Origin: Baylisascaris procyonis
Taxonomy: Eukaryota; Nematoda; Chromadorea; Rhabditida; Ascarididae
DNA: 64,000 bases
Direction: 5' to 3'
NCBI GenBank assembly: GCA_037389465.1
Contig: JAZARR010000266.1
Coordinates: 682,001 to 746,000, forward strand
Position 1 is the stretch's first letter. Each line of letters opens with the position of its first letter. Both the position numbers and the translations under genes were made by a program. The notes below the pieces were generated by a model. The model worked only from the letters and a program-made list of their open reading frames with translations. It ran no database searches and was not told the DNA's origin. Below, piece after piece: positions 12,301-26,108 of this stretch.

Positions 12301-15172
12301 CGCACAAAAATATTGAAAATGAGCAAGAATATCTTTGAAAACTAACTGCAGTTTACAATTTGCATGAAATAAGAAATGCAGATAGTGTTATTGGAGTAAT
12401 CCTTTCAAACGAATTGCCAAATTACGTCACATATGGGGGGATTTCGATAGGACCACGCAAACGGTTAAAACTTTCAACGTTCTAAACATAAGATGGGTTA
12501 TTAATCATAACGCACAATCTAACATCACTCTATGCGCTTTAATGCAAAACCGTACAAAAATTTTCTAATTTTATGGTGATTAATGCGAGTCAGTTAAAAT
12601 CAATCAATATCGTGAAACAATCATCGCAAAACAAGCAAAAAGAGTATCGATCGATACGCGTAAAATAAGTCAAGAAAACGCAACGGACCATTCAGTGCAC
12701 ACAATGAATTGGCTAGCCTCCTAGTGGAGCAAAACAAAAAAAAGCAAATGAAGGAACACTCATGAAGCAAAAGAAGTCAGTCCATGAGTCGATCAGCTCG
12801 AGATGCTTTGAGGTGCCCAAAAATTGCATACATCTACGATCGATCGGATCTTCTCATTTATTTAGATTATTTATTTTGATTATAAAAAGTGCAAAAATAT
12901 GCAAAAAAATATGTGAACATAGATAGCAAGAAAAACGACAATGCAATTAATGGGAAAGAGTAGGAAACAAGGAAAAGGAAAACTGCATAAAAAGAGATTG
13001 AATGGATGTGTATTCTCGCATATGAATAGCAGCAGCATAAAAACTGAAATGACTCTGTCGCAATTCGAAAGATGAAACAGTGCGTGCATTAACCACATTG
13101 GAAGGCTACACGCTTTGGTCTCGTACGACATGGAACTGGAAATTGTGAAGAACACTTCACAATTTCATTTTTTGGCGAAATGAAATTGCTGCCCGTGTCA
13201 ACTACCGTTATGGGTAAACTGAAATATTGCTGTCAACGTGATGTCACAGGTGCCGAACACATTTCAATAATAAATAATTAGGTCAGGCGTGATCCTGCGA
13301 TATTGTAGTGATTCCAGATCGAAGATTTTCATCTTGAGAGTATAACTTGATTGGTATGGATCATGGCAAACTTTGCGAAAAAACAATACGGGTGAAGCGT
13401 TTCTGGACATCCTGTTACAATCGCACTTCAAAATTAAGCAGACTCTGACCCCAAAAAACCAAGCACACTACTGCAGTATCCAAAAATGGGTCAGCAATAA
13501 GTAATGCAGGCACTCCGATGGCGGTCAAACGATTTCTGTTGCAGATGCGGGGAATGCAGGTTAGAGTTTAGATGATTTTTCAGCAACAATGGAACATTAC
13601 AACCTCCAGCAAAGTTCCAAGTTGACCACATCACGAACATCGCGAACACAATCCGTAATAGAAAGAACCTCACCTCCTAGCCTCAGAAAAGACTTGTCGG
13701 AAGTTAATCGCACTACGTTCATCATGAGGAACATTTAACTGCCATGATTTCGGCTGTCTGGTGAATGCGTGAAGATCTTTTTGCATAATGTGAAAGATTT
13801 GGGCATAGCCATACAATAAACGATAAATTTTCAATTCATCACCTACTCAGAAAGTGATAAAAAAACATCGCCAATGTGTATAAGGAACAAGAGACGAGTT
13901 AGGATATCTTTTGGGAGGGATATCACTCAAAAAATAGGTATGACACTAATCTGCATTTGTTCAACATCAGCTACAATCTTCTTGTGAACGAGCATTTCTC
14001 CTGCTTATGCAAATTACATTCACAAGCACACTGTGGTGACATCGTGCCAGCCATTTGTATATGCAAGTGTATGTGCTCGTCCGATAGTTTCGGCCGAAAA
14101 GCATTACAATTAAGGCCAGGAAATTTTGGGGTCATGACCTAGAGCAAATGATGACCTGCTGAAGGGATGACCAATCAGCTCAATCAGCTGATAAAAAATA
14201 ATAGAATCGACGTCACAATGCTGTCTAATTGCCGAGTGATCGTCATGTGTATGAATAAGGAAATATTTAACATCAGTAAATCCATAGCAATAACCATAGA
14301 ATTGTGTGAACCTACGCCAAGCATTGGACCAATGGTACCCAACTAGCCAAACGTGTAACATTTTCCATTACTGCGAGGAATCGCTCGCATCCATCGGATG
14401 ATTCCCAAGTAATGGCGTGAATCAGGCGATGAGCGCGAATTCAAAACAACATTTGAGGGCATTCTCGTTTTTCATTGCACTTCAATGTTATGATTGCAGC
14501 TAAGGGATAAACAACATATTCGATTGCTTTTCTCTCTCAACTCTTCATTGTGAAACATATTCGATCATCAACTCTTCACGTTCAAATTCATCGGAATGGA
14601 CGCGGCGGTTTGGATTCTGTTGAATTCTGGATCTGGGAGGGTTTTAATGGTACGTCTTGGATTACTAATCGGTTTGATTACTGACTGTTCTAAGGCTTTT
14701 CGATCTTACCTGCCATGTTTCTGTTGCCTTTAATGAACAGTTCTTAGGCTTCTTTATACTTCATTTTTACCACCGAAAAAAACTCGAAATAAAAGCTTTT
14801 ATTTGCATGAAATCAACGTGAAAAAACACCCAAAGGTTCATAAGGTGGATACTTCTTTGCTTCCATGCTTAATAACCTGCAAGAATATTTCAATTTTGCT
14901 TGAGGAAAGAAAAAAACAGAATCCTTCTCAAACATGTTGAAGAGAATATTATTTCTTTCGGACAGCTAGGTTGTGCGATCATCAAACAGTGGTCACATGG
15001 TCGAATTCTCAGTCGACAAAAGTTCGCTTTAACATAAGACTGTAATCACGTGTGTGTACACTATCCCATTCCAGTTGATGTCACTTCTAATCTGGACGTT
15101 GACATCAGATATGTACCATGATGTGCGTTGCACAGGTTCGTAGGCACAAAGGAAAAGTAAAAAAACAATGAA
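9336..15172. other. Gene desert, no supported gene
   Basis: About 5.8 kb without a convincing gene. The longest open stretch is a 126-codon hydrophobic frame on the minus strand at 10679-11059. It is rich in Phe, Ile and Ser, has no family motif, and is not accompanied by splice-linked exons, so it is treated as chance. The remainder is AT-rich single-copy-looking DNA. Confidence 0.5.
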
Positions 15173-15173
15173 A

Positions 15174-15248
15174 GCACCCATATAGCCCTTGGTAGAGCAT
15201 CTGCTGGAAAATGGGAAAGTCATGGGTCCGAATCTGTCTGCGTGCGAT
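15174..15248 (+). pseudogene. tRNA-like sequence with A- and B-box (decayed tRNA or SINE head)
   Basis: TAGCCCTTGGTAGAGCA (from 15183) resembles the A box and D arm of a tRNA, and GGGTCCGAATC (15224-15234) resembles the B box and T loop. Their spacing is close to that of a real tRNA. GTCA just before the B box looks like the end of a variable loop. The stems do not pair: the D stem has a mismatch, the anticodon stem and T stem have several, and there is no good acceptor stem. It is therefore a relic tRNA or the head of a tRNA-derived SINE, not an active tRNA gene. Confidence 0.4.
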
Positions 15249-15249
15249 C

Positions 15250-18200
15250 TTTCCATTAACGCCTCGATATTTGATTGAATTTTTTTATGACACAGTAATC
15301 TTTTTCATTCGTCAACACCAATGTGGAATGCAGGGGCACTACTTGGCGTCTCATGGCTCCTGTAACAGTTGTTGAAGTTGATGGATCAATGTGCAGGATG
15401 ATAGGAAAGTGATCCCTTGGTATACATTACACCTGTTGGACTTTATGACTTCAGCTTCAGTGATCTCTATTTGAGACCACTGCTCAGACAGACGCATGTA
15501 TCCATACATATGCACAAGGATGGCGCTGCCACAATAAGCTTGGTAAACGCCACTCTGCAAAAGTGACTGAGAACTAATTGGAGATTTGTACGGACGGTCG
15601 GAGCAGCTAAAATGTGAAAATATTTTTCCACATGCTTTACTGTTCCTTCATTAACTCATGAAACTGACTAACTGTGGTATATAATTGAGCATGTCGTGCC
15701 GGATTTCCCCGGCAGGTTTTTCCAATCGCTTCAATATTTGAAACACACAAATTTCGATATTCCCACACAACTTTACTCGTCTCTTTCGAGCGAACGTTTT
15801 TACCACATTATATAGAGAGGTTTTCCCGCATTTCAGCGACATATAAATTGGTCGGTATTTTTGACGTCTGAAAATGATTTAATTTCGAACTCAAAATTTG
15901 TCTACTTTTTGATCTCTTTTATACCGTTCATCTGTTGTTATTATGAGTTTATCTGAGGTAATCAAGAATCAATTAACGTCTCACTGAAATTGAAAAAATG
16001 TATTTCACGTGATAAAAACTTATTAAAGATTTTACAATGGGTACAAAGATATTAGAATATTAAATGCAAAGAAAAAATTATTGCTGCACCTTCTGGCGGA
16101 AGAATTTGTAGAGCGTTTTGAAAATAAGTTTTTATAGTAAAAAAGAAAAAGATCTATCGAGAGCAATGGGTAGTACGAACGATTAGTGGCTAGGCGCGAA
16201 TCACTCTCTTATCACTTATTTGGTGCAACAAATTTATATGTTACCAATGTGTTTAAATTCATCGCCACTGAACACATCAAACGCCCCTTCAATAAGTGCA
16301 TTCGAATTCTTCTTTGCTTAATATTTGTCTTTCTCGAAGGTTTGCTTTTCCTGATCATTGCGCAAGCTATTGTGATGGAGCATTGAAGATAATCTCGACG
16401 AGGAAATTCTTTCACTATTCCGTTCTAAATTGAGCGACGAGTGTTAACTGAGAAGTTACGTGATTCAATTTATATAGTTGAGCAATATTCATTGGTTAAA
16501 TATTATTAAATGCATAAATATGTCCATATATCTGTTTAAATCTGGCATTTGGAAACTGGGCGTAAAGGTTTTTGTTCATCGCTTTTACGACATTTTACTT
16601 TTCGATTATGTTTTCACAATTGTGTTTCACAGTTCACAATGTTATAATTTCTAAAAAATGTTTTCGCGCTAATTTCACATAAAATGTCATCAGTGCTTTT
16701 TGATTACGTTGCAGATAAGATATTCTTCTTTTACCGAACATTTGTTTAAGCAGTCGGTTAGAGTGTTGCTTCCTTAAGACGTTGTTAGTTATGATACAAT
16801 TTGGAAATCTCCAGATTAAAAAAAAAATATAAAATATAGCGTTCTATGAATTACAATAGGTAATTTTTGTGAGAGGAGGAGTTTTGGCGAGACAATAACA
16901 TAACATTCCGCAGTGGTTCATTGAAAGCATTATTGAACTTTGTCTAAAAGGCCCCAATATGCTGAAATAAATGAGAAAACGTAACATCAAATATGGGGTT
17001 ATTTCTTGTGTGATTCTTGCAGTCCTCGCTTTCGCAAAAGAAATGCTTGCGAAAACGCTAAAATTTCATCTTTGGTGAAGTATGCATTATCTTCATTCAA
17101 CCTATTGTTTCTGTCAATCGAAAAACGAAAAAATGAGTATATTCGTTCAGAATGCAATTGATAGAAGGTGAGACTAACGATTATTGCTTGATTATTTGAA
17201 AAACTGTTGTGAGGTGACATAAGATAGAAAGCAAAGAAAACGATTTGGCCATTCGTGATGTACGCAATGGCTTCAACTTTAAATACTAATATTTTATAAA
17301 GTAGCGATATGCATACAAAATGGCACGTCTTTTCACCGCCAACTTTTCTCATAATGTGGCTTTAAGCATAACGAAGAGGATGAGCGCCCTTCCTCATTTG
17401 CGCTATCTTATTCATCGTATTCTTTCATGAATTAAAGGTGTCAAGTGCTGCTGCCGCAGCCTAATATAGAACGGGGTTTCCTTATCATCCAGCGTACCCC
17501 TTTATGACCCTGGAAAAATATCATCCTAGGGATTTTCTTTGGTGGAGTGCAGTAACTTCAATGCGCCATTTCAGAGTTGCTGGTGTGTGATGAGGGTCTA
17601 CAAACCATTGCTAACCGTAACGAAATCAACTGACAACGATGTTTTTCATCCTCACTATGGTTGCAGCATCCTAGCTGTAGGTTGCCTCCTCACGTGAGCC
17701 GCTTGAGTTCTCTATTTAATTGTGTGTTTTATTTTAATTTTTATTTTTACTTACATGACTTGTTCGTCTCATTTTAAGTCTTGTATACGTCCCCAATTTC
17801 GGGGAAAAAATTGCAATGGTAAGATAAGATTCTTTCGCCAATACAGCTTATTTCCCCTCAGACCAACGTGCTAGCACGACGTGCGCTTTTTCAAATACTT
17901 CGATTAGAGTAACTTTGGAAAAAGTGAGTTAGCCTGCCACAGGAGTTAGCATGGTGTGCGCTTTTCATTGCAATTATCCCACCGAACGCATGAATTAGCT
18001 AGCCATCAGCACAACATATAGAATTTGCTGCCCTCATGTTTCACTCTAGTTCATCGCCACTGCAATCTTTCTGCTGAAGTTTCTTTGTTCTCTAATCAGA
18101 CCGCTATCAAATGAAGATCAATCTAATCTCATCGCTGTAATTTTCTTGCTTGCAAATTGAAAGCATAAAATAAACAAATACTCACACTGGTAAGCGTCAT

Positions 18201-18432
18201 GAGATTAGTGCCGTATATTTGTTCGCACGAATCCCCAAAAGGCTCAGTATTTATTGCAACGAAATCTTAATAAAAAAAAAAACGATTTAGGGCCATAAAG
18301 TGTGTTCCAGTGAAAATTCAAGTTCTAACAACAGACATCAGTACGTCCAAAAATACTATTAGATGCGAGTAGAGGGTCAAATTTTTCTAGCCAGAAGATT
18401 GGCGACAAGAGATTGTGAGAACCCAATTTCAG
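15250..18432. other. Intergenic; probably holds the missing first exon of the cysteine peptidase
   Basis: No complete exon could be supported. The downstream peptidase exon begins at an acceptor and needs an upstream exon that supplies ATG and ends two bases into a codon. Candidate ATGs (for example at 18111, 18199 and 18363) either hit a stop or have no donor in the right phase, so the start exon was not assigned. Confidence 0.4.
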
Positions 18433-21400
18433 CAGAAATAAATTGACGTATTTATCGCGAAAGGGGATCGCTATTTCTGTCCTTCTCTTCCTTCTGGTTG
18501 GATGCGCAACAATGCTTATTGTCAGGGAGTTCCTCAGCTCCGACCCGTCTGCTGATTCACTCGAGACGATACTCGCTAATATGGACGAACTTTCAAAGGA
18601 TTATCCAACATATATTGAGTCTTTCGTTAAGTTTATGAAAGAGTAAGTATTTCCTCAAGAAGATTCTTGGGGAAGCCTGCTAAAGAACCTAGCAGGATAC
18701 TTGTCGAGCAGTTTCGGAAGCTGCCAATTAAAGCAAAAAAAAAAAGAAAGAAGAGCGGCAGGTCATTTGGAAGCATTTCAGATGATTCGAGCAGCGGTAC
18801 TAACTTTCCATCACAAAAATTCGTTTTTCTCTGATTCTGTTGTATGGAATTCCGAGCGTAGCAAAATGTGTGGAAATTTTTTGGCCATTTTAAATATACA
18901 TAATTAATTCTTAGGAAGTTGAAGGAAAAAATTGCGGCATATTTTGTTTTATTCTTATTTCATTCTGTTTCAACGTTCCGGTCTACGAAAACATACAAAA
19001 GTATATAAGCATGTACAGCAAGAAGGATCAATACGACAAATCTACGATTTAGGCGAGTAGACACTGAGTAAATAAGAGCAGCACTAATGTTTCGATTGCA
19101 ACGACAAAGCTGCAGCTTAAGAGCTGCAGAAGTAAGTGCCTTGGAGATATCGGAAGAAAATTCCGAACTCTTGCAACAAGAAACTGGAAATTTTGCAGAG
19201 TATTGCTGGTGCTGCAATATTTTTTGGCCAGCTGGAACTGATGCGCATGTCGATTACGGGAAGGGGGCAAATAGAATATTTCAGATAGGCGGTATTGGGT
19301 GACGTCAATAAGAATGTCCCTTTTGAGATTATTTTCCAGTAAGTCGTGCTGATGATACGATGTTTTCACAACCGGAAAACAGACTGAAAATTGGAAAACA
19401 AAAACTTATTTCACTGATTACCCATGTTGCATGATCCATTTTGCACAAATCGGAAGTTCCGTGAAGAAATTCTTCTGAATCTGATATGCAACTATCAGAT
19501 GATCGATAGACAGAGCCAAACGAAAAATTTTCATCACAGCATAGTAATCCGCCACTATGTGAGTATAGCAGCAGTTTCAACAACATTCATGTAGTCTTTC
19601 ACGAGTACAGCTACACCATCTCCTCTATAAACACAGCTATATATGAGGATTTTTACATGCCTGAGATCAACGAATTGGAGATTGCTTTTTCTTACGACCT
19701 CTTAATGCGATCGATTTTCACTTTTCAGCCCTAATGAAGAGGCTTTTTGTCTTCATCGCTTCTTTCATGCAAAAACGAACCATCGATAGTTGTGTGATTT
19801 GTTGAACACATCTTACTCAACCCCCCACCCTTTCATTCGACCGGATACGAAGGCTATGTTTTAAACATGAGTATAACGCATTGAAGGCGCCAAATATAAC
19901 GTTTATACGCGTTCTATCAAATATCGGCCGACCTCGTCAGGCTTTGACGTTCTTGTCAACGTTTGGAGATCCTCGGAATGAGTAGACGTAATCTACACTA
20001 ATATGACGCAAACGGTGAGTAAGCTCAACTTTTCCACCTTTCAGGTACGACAGGCAATACAGCAGCAACGATGAGACACGATTCCGATTTCGAAATTTTG
20101 TGAAAAATGTGAAGTTTATTAAAAAAGCTCAGAAAGGCAGAGATAATGTCGTCTTTGGAATCACTCGATTCACTGACTGGTCCGAAGCGGAAATGAAATC
20201 GGTTGGCAACAAATTTGTGTTCTTTGCAGATAGCTGGCCACTTCTGCTTGATCGCTTGGGAAACTGCTCAGGAAAAAAAATTCCGACGGAATTTCAGAGA
20301 AATACTAAGGCTTCGAAATACGTGATCTAACAGCTGATAGATATTAACCAGACGATGATTCTCTTAATTGAGGAACTTCCTGTAGGAGAGGAAAGGAAAA
20401 GATCTGAAGAAATCGACGCAACCGTTTTCCTAAGACATTTAATATTTGGTGTTCCTTTAACTGTTATGAAATGAATTCAGATGACTTGCGAAGATGGGCC
20501 AGCCAATGAAGTTGGCAGCGAAATCACACTTGAGGATGATCGAGACGAGTCTGCAGAAGTTTTCGACAGGCCAGATGCCTTCGATTGGCGTACCAAAATC
20601 GTCGTCACCGACATTAAAGATCAGGGTATTCATTTAGTTTTAGTAGATGATTGCTTAACACCCACATATAGTGAGTTACATTTATTTTGCCTGCACTCGT
20701 TCTATATTAGCAAGTGAAAATTACTGTTATTGTCTATTAGGAATATAATTTATTAAGTCACGGTAGAAAATAAATGAAACTGTCACCCGTATATTCGGAG
20801 AAACATTAATGGAACCTAAATTGATCAGAGAGAGAATACATTACATTAGAGGTTGATATTACAGGAGATTTTCTACTTCCACCCTACGAGCGAACCGTTT
20901 CCTCAGCTATCAAAAGCGATGTGAAAGGTCAATTAACTAGCAATCAACATGCAAAACTTCATGCATATTCCTCTAGTTCTCAGTATTTCATCTGGAAAAT
21001 GATCAGTGGTACAAAGTGGGAAAAGAAATTGTCGTACAGTTTAAAACATTTCCATGTCGCAGTTCTGTTGATCGAAAGCCGAAGCAGATGCATACATAAG
21101 TAGATATGCAAGCACACGCATGCATATAGAATATCCATAATTGGAGTCAAAAGTACGCTTCTGTAAGAGCGTTGCAAGGGTGAACGAAAACTTTTCTTTG
21201 CATTATTCACTCGGGCGAGTATTTCTTGCAGAATGCAACATACTCCCTCAGTAAACACTTTGTCAGAGGAAGTCAAGAAGGTACTTCGAATTATGTTGCA
21301 CGCTGTTTTGCAACACCACAGGCCATTCACTGAAATAGGGCGTCGAGTGTTGACAGCTGAAACAAATTTGCAACTGCATTCACTCCACCATTTGATTTTT

Positions 21401-24335
21401 CGATAGTTTCAACCCGCGAACAACAAATTTTTTGCGAACAATTTCCATCAACAAGAAAACCATCTCCTTCTATGGTTTTGCTACGACTATCCTCTAGGTG
21501 ACTGCTGATACTTAAAAATACCCATCACTATATGTAGTTCAATTTTGTTTCACATTCTGTCGGGTGCAGACTGAAAAGACATTTTTTGTTGACTACATGT
21601 GTATAACAACTCGATCTGGAAAGGATAATCGAGCATTTTCTTATTGGTTTTGAATATCTGTGAATCGACTGTCTTTAGAAAGACAAAAATTGCATGTAAT
21701 TTGCTAACAATTTTTGCACTCTTTTTTCGCAAGCTCCGTTTCGTGATTTATGCTTCGTTTTCTTTTCTCATCTCAAAGAACATTTGATTATGATTGCGGG
21801 AGTTGAGCCTTTCACATGCAAATAGGGCAATTATAAATCGTTTACATAAAAATGAAGCCATCTCCGTGACTAGCTGCAAGGGTTCCGTTCCACTTTGAAT
21901 TATCGAATCGCAAACTTTTCATTTTCGCTCTCATCGTCGACAGGAATCACGCATACAATCCAAAGCATTTCACCTTTTCATTCATATGATGCAACGTCCT
22001 TCATCGTCACTGTTACTACTCTTGGAAATTAATGATCTCGAAAATAATTTGCATATACCGAAGAGAAAAGAAACACGACATTCGAAAATGTCCAGTGCAG
22101 CAACATGCAATCAACCATTCTTTACAATTCAACATCAAAAAAAGCACGTGCAAGAGATTCCGAGGGGATGTTCCAAACATGATGGCACTGTTTACAAACT
22201 CAGTCAGAAGAACTCTTCGTGACTTACTTGCTGAGCTAAATTTCGTAACCACTACTGCAATGAAAGAAGGGTACGAAGATCCGAAATTTGGCGGTGTTTC
22301 AGAAATAGGAGTGAACGTATGTCAACAGCTGCTTGGCATAATGTTGTGTAATCGAACGGAGCATACCAAAAATGAAAAATGTCATTGTTGAGATCTTAGC
22401 TGTGAAGGGGTTCATTGATGTAATTCACCCTCACAGGACATTCCGCAAAGTAAAGTTGATTTATTGCAATAAACATCGTGGCACCAAATCTTCAATTTTT
22501 TGGCAGGATTTGAAACTCCGCTTTGAAAAAGCGGAAATTTGAGCAGCCAGTGATGAGTTAAAGAGTGCGACGATCCTTGGAGCTTGGAACCTGTACGGAC
22601 TTCGGCACCCACCATTTTTGCTGCATCTGCCTGGCTATAGCGACTTCGCGAACAGTCATAGGGATGCGCATGTTAGGAAAAGAACTATTGGCCACAAAGA
22701 CCACAACGATTACGCGTTCTGCCGATCGAAAACAATTAAGGTTCAGAAGTAATGCTTTCAGGAAGCTGTGGTTCTTGTTGGGCATTTGGTGCGATCGGAG
22801 TAGTGGAGTCAATGAACGCAATTGCAAAGAATCCCCTTATTTCTCTTTCTGAGCAGGAATTGATCGACTGCGATACAAACGACAATGGATGCAGCGGAGG
22901 CTATCGCCCATATGCATTCCGGTTGAGCACGTTCCACATTTCATAGCTAAAGAACGAAAAAACTCTCGTCGATGATTGGGATCCTGCATATCTGAGAGAA
23001 AAAAGTTTTCCGTAGAACATTTTTTGGCTGCTTACTAACGGGAATATGAAAGTGAGTGTTATAAAGTACGTTGTTCGACGTTGTTTGTACTGAATGATAG
23101 AATTATTTAGACTTTGACTTGAAGGAGAACTCGCCGCTCTTTTTTAAAGACTTATTTTCACTGCATTATGCGCAAATCAATTGGTATTGAGCCTTTTCTA
23201 CTCACAGTTTGTGCATTAATGAGCTTTCATCTTAACGCCGTCTACTTCGCCGATGAATCATTTATTTTCCTGCAATTTCATAATCCCTTTGGAATTTATC
23301 AGCAATGTTTGACGAATAACTCTTATTACTTGAATTACTGAAGGTATGTGCGGCGTCATGGAATAGTATCGGAGAAGGACTACCCATACAAAGGAAAGGA
23401 GCAGTCGCAATGCGCAGCAAACGGTACAAGAGTGTATATTAAATCAATTAAATATATACGACGCAATGAAGACGCTATGGCTGATTTCGTTTTTTATAGA
23501 GGACCGATCAGTGTTGGTAAGCGATTTCTCTGAATCACCTTGGATGTGTCGAACAGCTTCTTTCATTGATGTAGGGATGGCAGGGATGTCAAACCGATGG
23601 CGTATTCGCATATCCATCGCCAGTGTTTCCGTTTTCATATTCGTTCTAATGCTTTGTTAACACTTACTTTCCAAATCATCCGAAAAATTCTGCTAGCGTT
23701 ACGAGGAATGCGAACAGTCATAGGGACAACTTTTTTCGTTGATTGATGTTGTAGGGGGGTTCGTCAGAGCTTGACTGAAATTGATTATATGCATTTAGAG
23801 TGCAACGAACAATCATGGCACTGAGAAACACTGATGAACCAAAATTTTTTGAGAAAAGAATTTTGAACTTCTCATTAAATCGGAGAATCTCTATGGAATC
23901 GTCAGCACTTTCAAAACACTTTTTGGCACTTTTTGGAATCAAAATAGCCTCAGCACGATCAGCTTTGCCGGCGCTAGCGATTCAAAAACTGTGCGCAGTG
24001 AGAGAGTCAAAGCATAAAAATAGGATACTTCGATGCCAAATTAAAATAAATTAAAAAGATGGCAGCTGAAGCATAAAAATACAAGGCTAAAAATAGAAAA
24101 TAGAGCACTTAAAGCAGAAACAAAAAGTTTGGAAAAGTAAAGATGAACTACATAATAATAATGGTTTTTATTCGCACAATAAAGAAAGCATGGAATTACA
24201 TATACAATATATATACAGACAGACGGAACATAAGTAATACCAGCATTGCACGTAACCATCGTTTAAAAGCCCAAGGAAGATAGTTGGTGAGAACAAATAT
24301 TGGAGATCAGTTGAAGAGTTAATATATACGTGATG

Positions 24336-24432
<97 letters not shown>

Positions 24433-26108
24433 AGTCATAACTGATATGACAGATCACACATAAAAAAAGACGGCATTAGAGAAACTGAGAAAGAAAGGTA
24501 AAAGTCAACTACATCCGATTTAAATACAAATGAATTTTTATGAAGTTTTGTGCTCACTATATGTTCCACTCACCCACTGTCATAAGCAGTTCCAGGTGGG
24601 CTCACAACGTTGATTATCACTGTACCGTTACAAATGCCAAAGAATTTCATTCTGAACTAGATCTACGCTAAACATCAGTTTTTTGCCCACTTTGATTTAC
24701 GTTTGCATGAGTGACTCGTTCTTCTTACACGAAATAAAGGCTTCATAAATAAGTGCCTATGAAATAAGAAAATTAAACTTGCGCTGCCTGTGAACATCTG
24801 AATTGTCCTCGTTGCGCATGACTAATTGTCAATGCGTGCAGGTCCGAGCGGTTCAAGCAATATTCCTAATGTATCGAGAGCAGCATATGATATAGTATAT
24901 AGACTGGCAAATGCGTGCTTTACTACAGTGATGGGGTTACATAATTCGAAGGGAATCCTATCACAATGCAGCGCTGCTTTTGGAAAAGTCTGGTATTGTA
25001 CAATAGCTTTTCTAAACACAACATGTGAGAGTACATTACCTAAAGAAGAAGTATTTAGAAATGAACGCCCATGAAAATGAATCATTCCACTCCGAGCTGC
25101 TTACTGCTCATTCGACCAACTAAACAACTTCAGTTTTCCCCGCTTCTAATCGGTGGTCTCAGTTAAGGGAGGTCATCTGCGGTGGTTTCAATCACCTTCT
25201 TAATCCTACCGGGGTGATTTCAGCAACTGATTATTTCTATCACGTTTTGGTTTTTCATTTCTTCTGCAGTGTGCAAGTTCTGCAAAGTTTCACAGCGCCA
25301 ACAGTATCGGATCTATCACCTTGCCTCTGTAATAGGTCGTTTCGCACCTGCGACAGAGTATATAAGACGTCTTCATTCCAAATGTGAGCTCCTAAGTGAA
25401 TATAATTATCTCAGCCATCAACGTGACCAAGGAGTTTTTCCACTACCGATCTGGAGTGTTCACGCCGAAGAAAGAGGATTGCGAAGAAGATTCTCAAGGA
25501 TCGCATGCAGCAGCGATTGTCGGATACGGGAGTCAAAATGGAGAGGACTACTGGCTGATAAAGAACAGTTGGGGCAAGAAGTGAGTTTAATTTTGGGAGC
25601 TTCAGCAATAGCGAAAAGGGTAAACTGCTTTCGGTATGTGTTTGATGTGATTGGATTAGCCAAACGATTTAACATTCAACTTTATACGAAATAAGTAACG
25701 CCTACATAGCTAAAAATCACTTTCGTTAAGTGAATATTCCTATTTGAATATCGATAGTTAGTAAGGCGATTTACGAATTCATTATCGCAAGGAAGTATAG
25801 TTTGCACTGTGATGGAAACTCAACTCAACGAATTGATTTGGATGATTCTTATTGCAGTTATCGCCTTATATCTTTCAAATGAAAATCGATGTAAATTGCG
25901 TCAACGAGGATCTCAAGAGTCTTGATAAATTCAGCACTGCGACAAGTCTGATTACTGCGTGCTCGCGGTGAAAACTATTGCTTTTTCTTTGAACGGTCTG
26001 CATGATGATGAGTGAACTTTCAGATGGGGAATGGACGGATATGCGCTATATAAGCGTGGCGAAAACGGCTGCGGTATCGCTGACTCACCTTTCTCGGTAG
26101 AAGCATGA
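18433..26108 (+). CDS. Papain-family (C1A) cysteine peptidase with N-terminal membrane anchor and I29 propeptide; start exon not found
   Basis: Seven exons agree in phase: 18433-18642, 20045-20201, 20481-20625, 22762-22921, 23344-23516, 25415-25580 and 26024-26108 (TGA), about 365 residues. Exon 1 carries a hydrophobic signal/anchor ([11 protein letters not shown]). Exon 2 holds an I29 inhibitor propeptide with the ERFNIN spacing (E-x3-R-x3-F-x2-N-x3-I), then FTDWSEAEM. Exon 3 begins the mature region (PDAFDWR ... VTDIKDQ). Exon 4 has the catalytic Cys in GSCGSCWAF and the family GCSGG motif. Exon 6 has the catalytic His in [10 protein letters not shown] and the Asn in IKNSWG. Exon 7 ends the domain ([20 protein letters not shown]). 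All catalytic residues are intact, so it should be an active cathepsin L/F-like endopeptidase that is secreted, lysosomal or membrane-tethered. The exon 2 donor GTTGGC is weak. No in-frame ATG precedes the anchor, so an upstream exon is missing from this model. Confidence 0.92.
24339..24432. repeat. Compound microsatellite (AT)n-(GAT)n
   Basis: About 42 bp of perfect AT repeat runs directly into about 51 bp of perfect GAT repeat. It lies in the 1.9-kb intron between exons 5 and 6 of the cysteine peptidase gene. Confidence 0.95.

Noticed and set aside
12880..13155. 91-codon Phe/Cys-rich minus frame
   Set aside because: Low-complexity hydrophobic translation of A-rich DNA with no supporting signals.
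18443..18445. TTG as start codon of the peptidase
   Set aside because: Nematode nuclear genes start with ATG, and this exon is preceded by a good acceptor in a phase that calls for an upstream exon.
25269..25694. 141-codon + frame
   Set aside because: It overlaps peptidase exon 25415-25580 in another frame; the real frame carries the catalytic His and Asn motifs.
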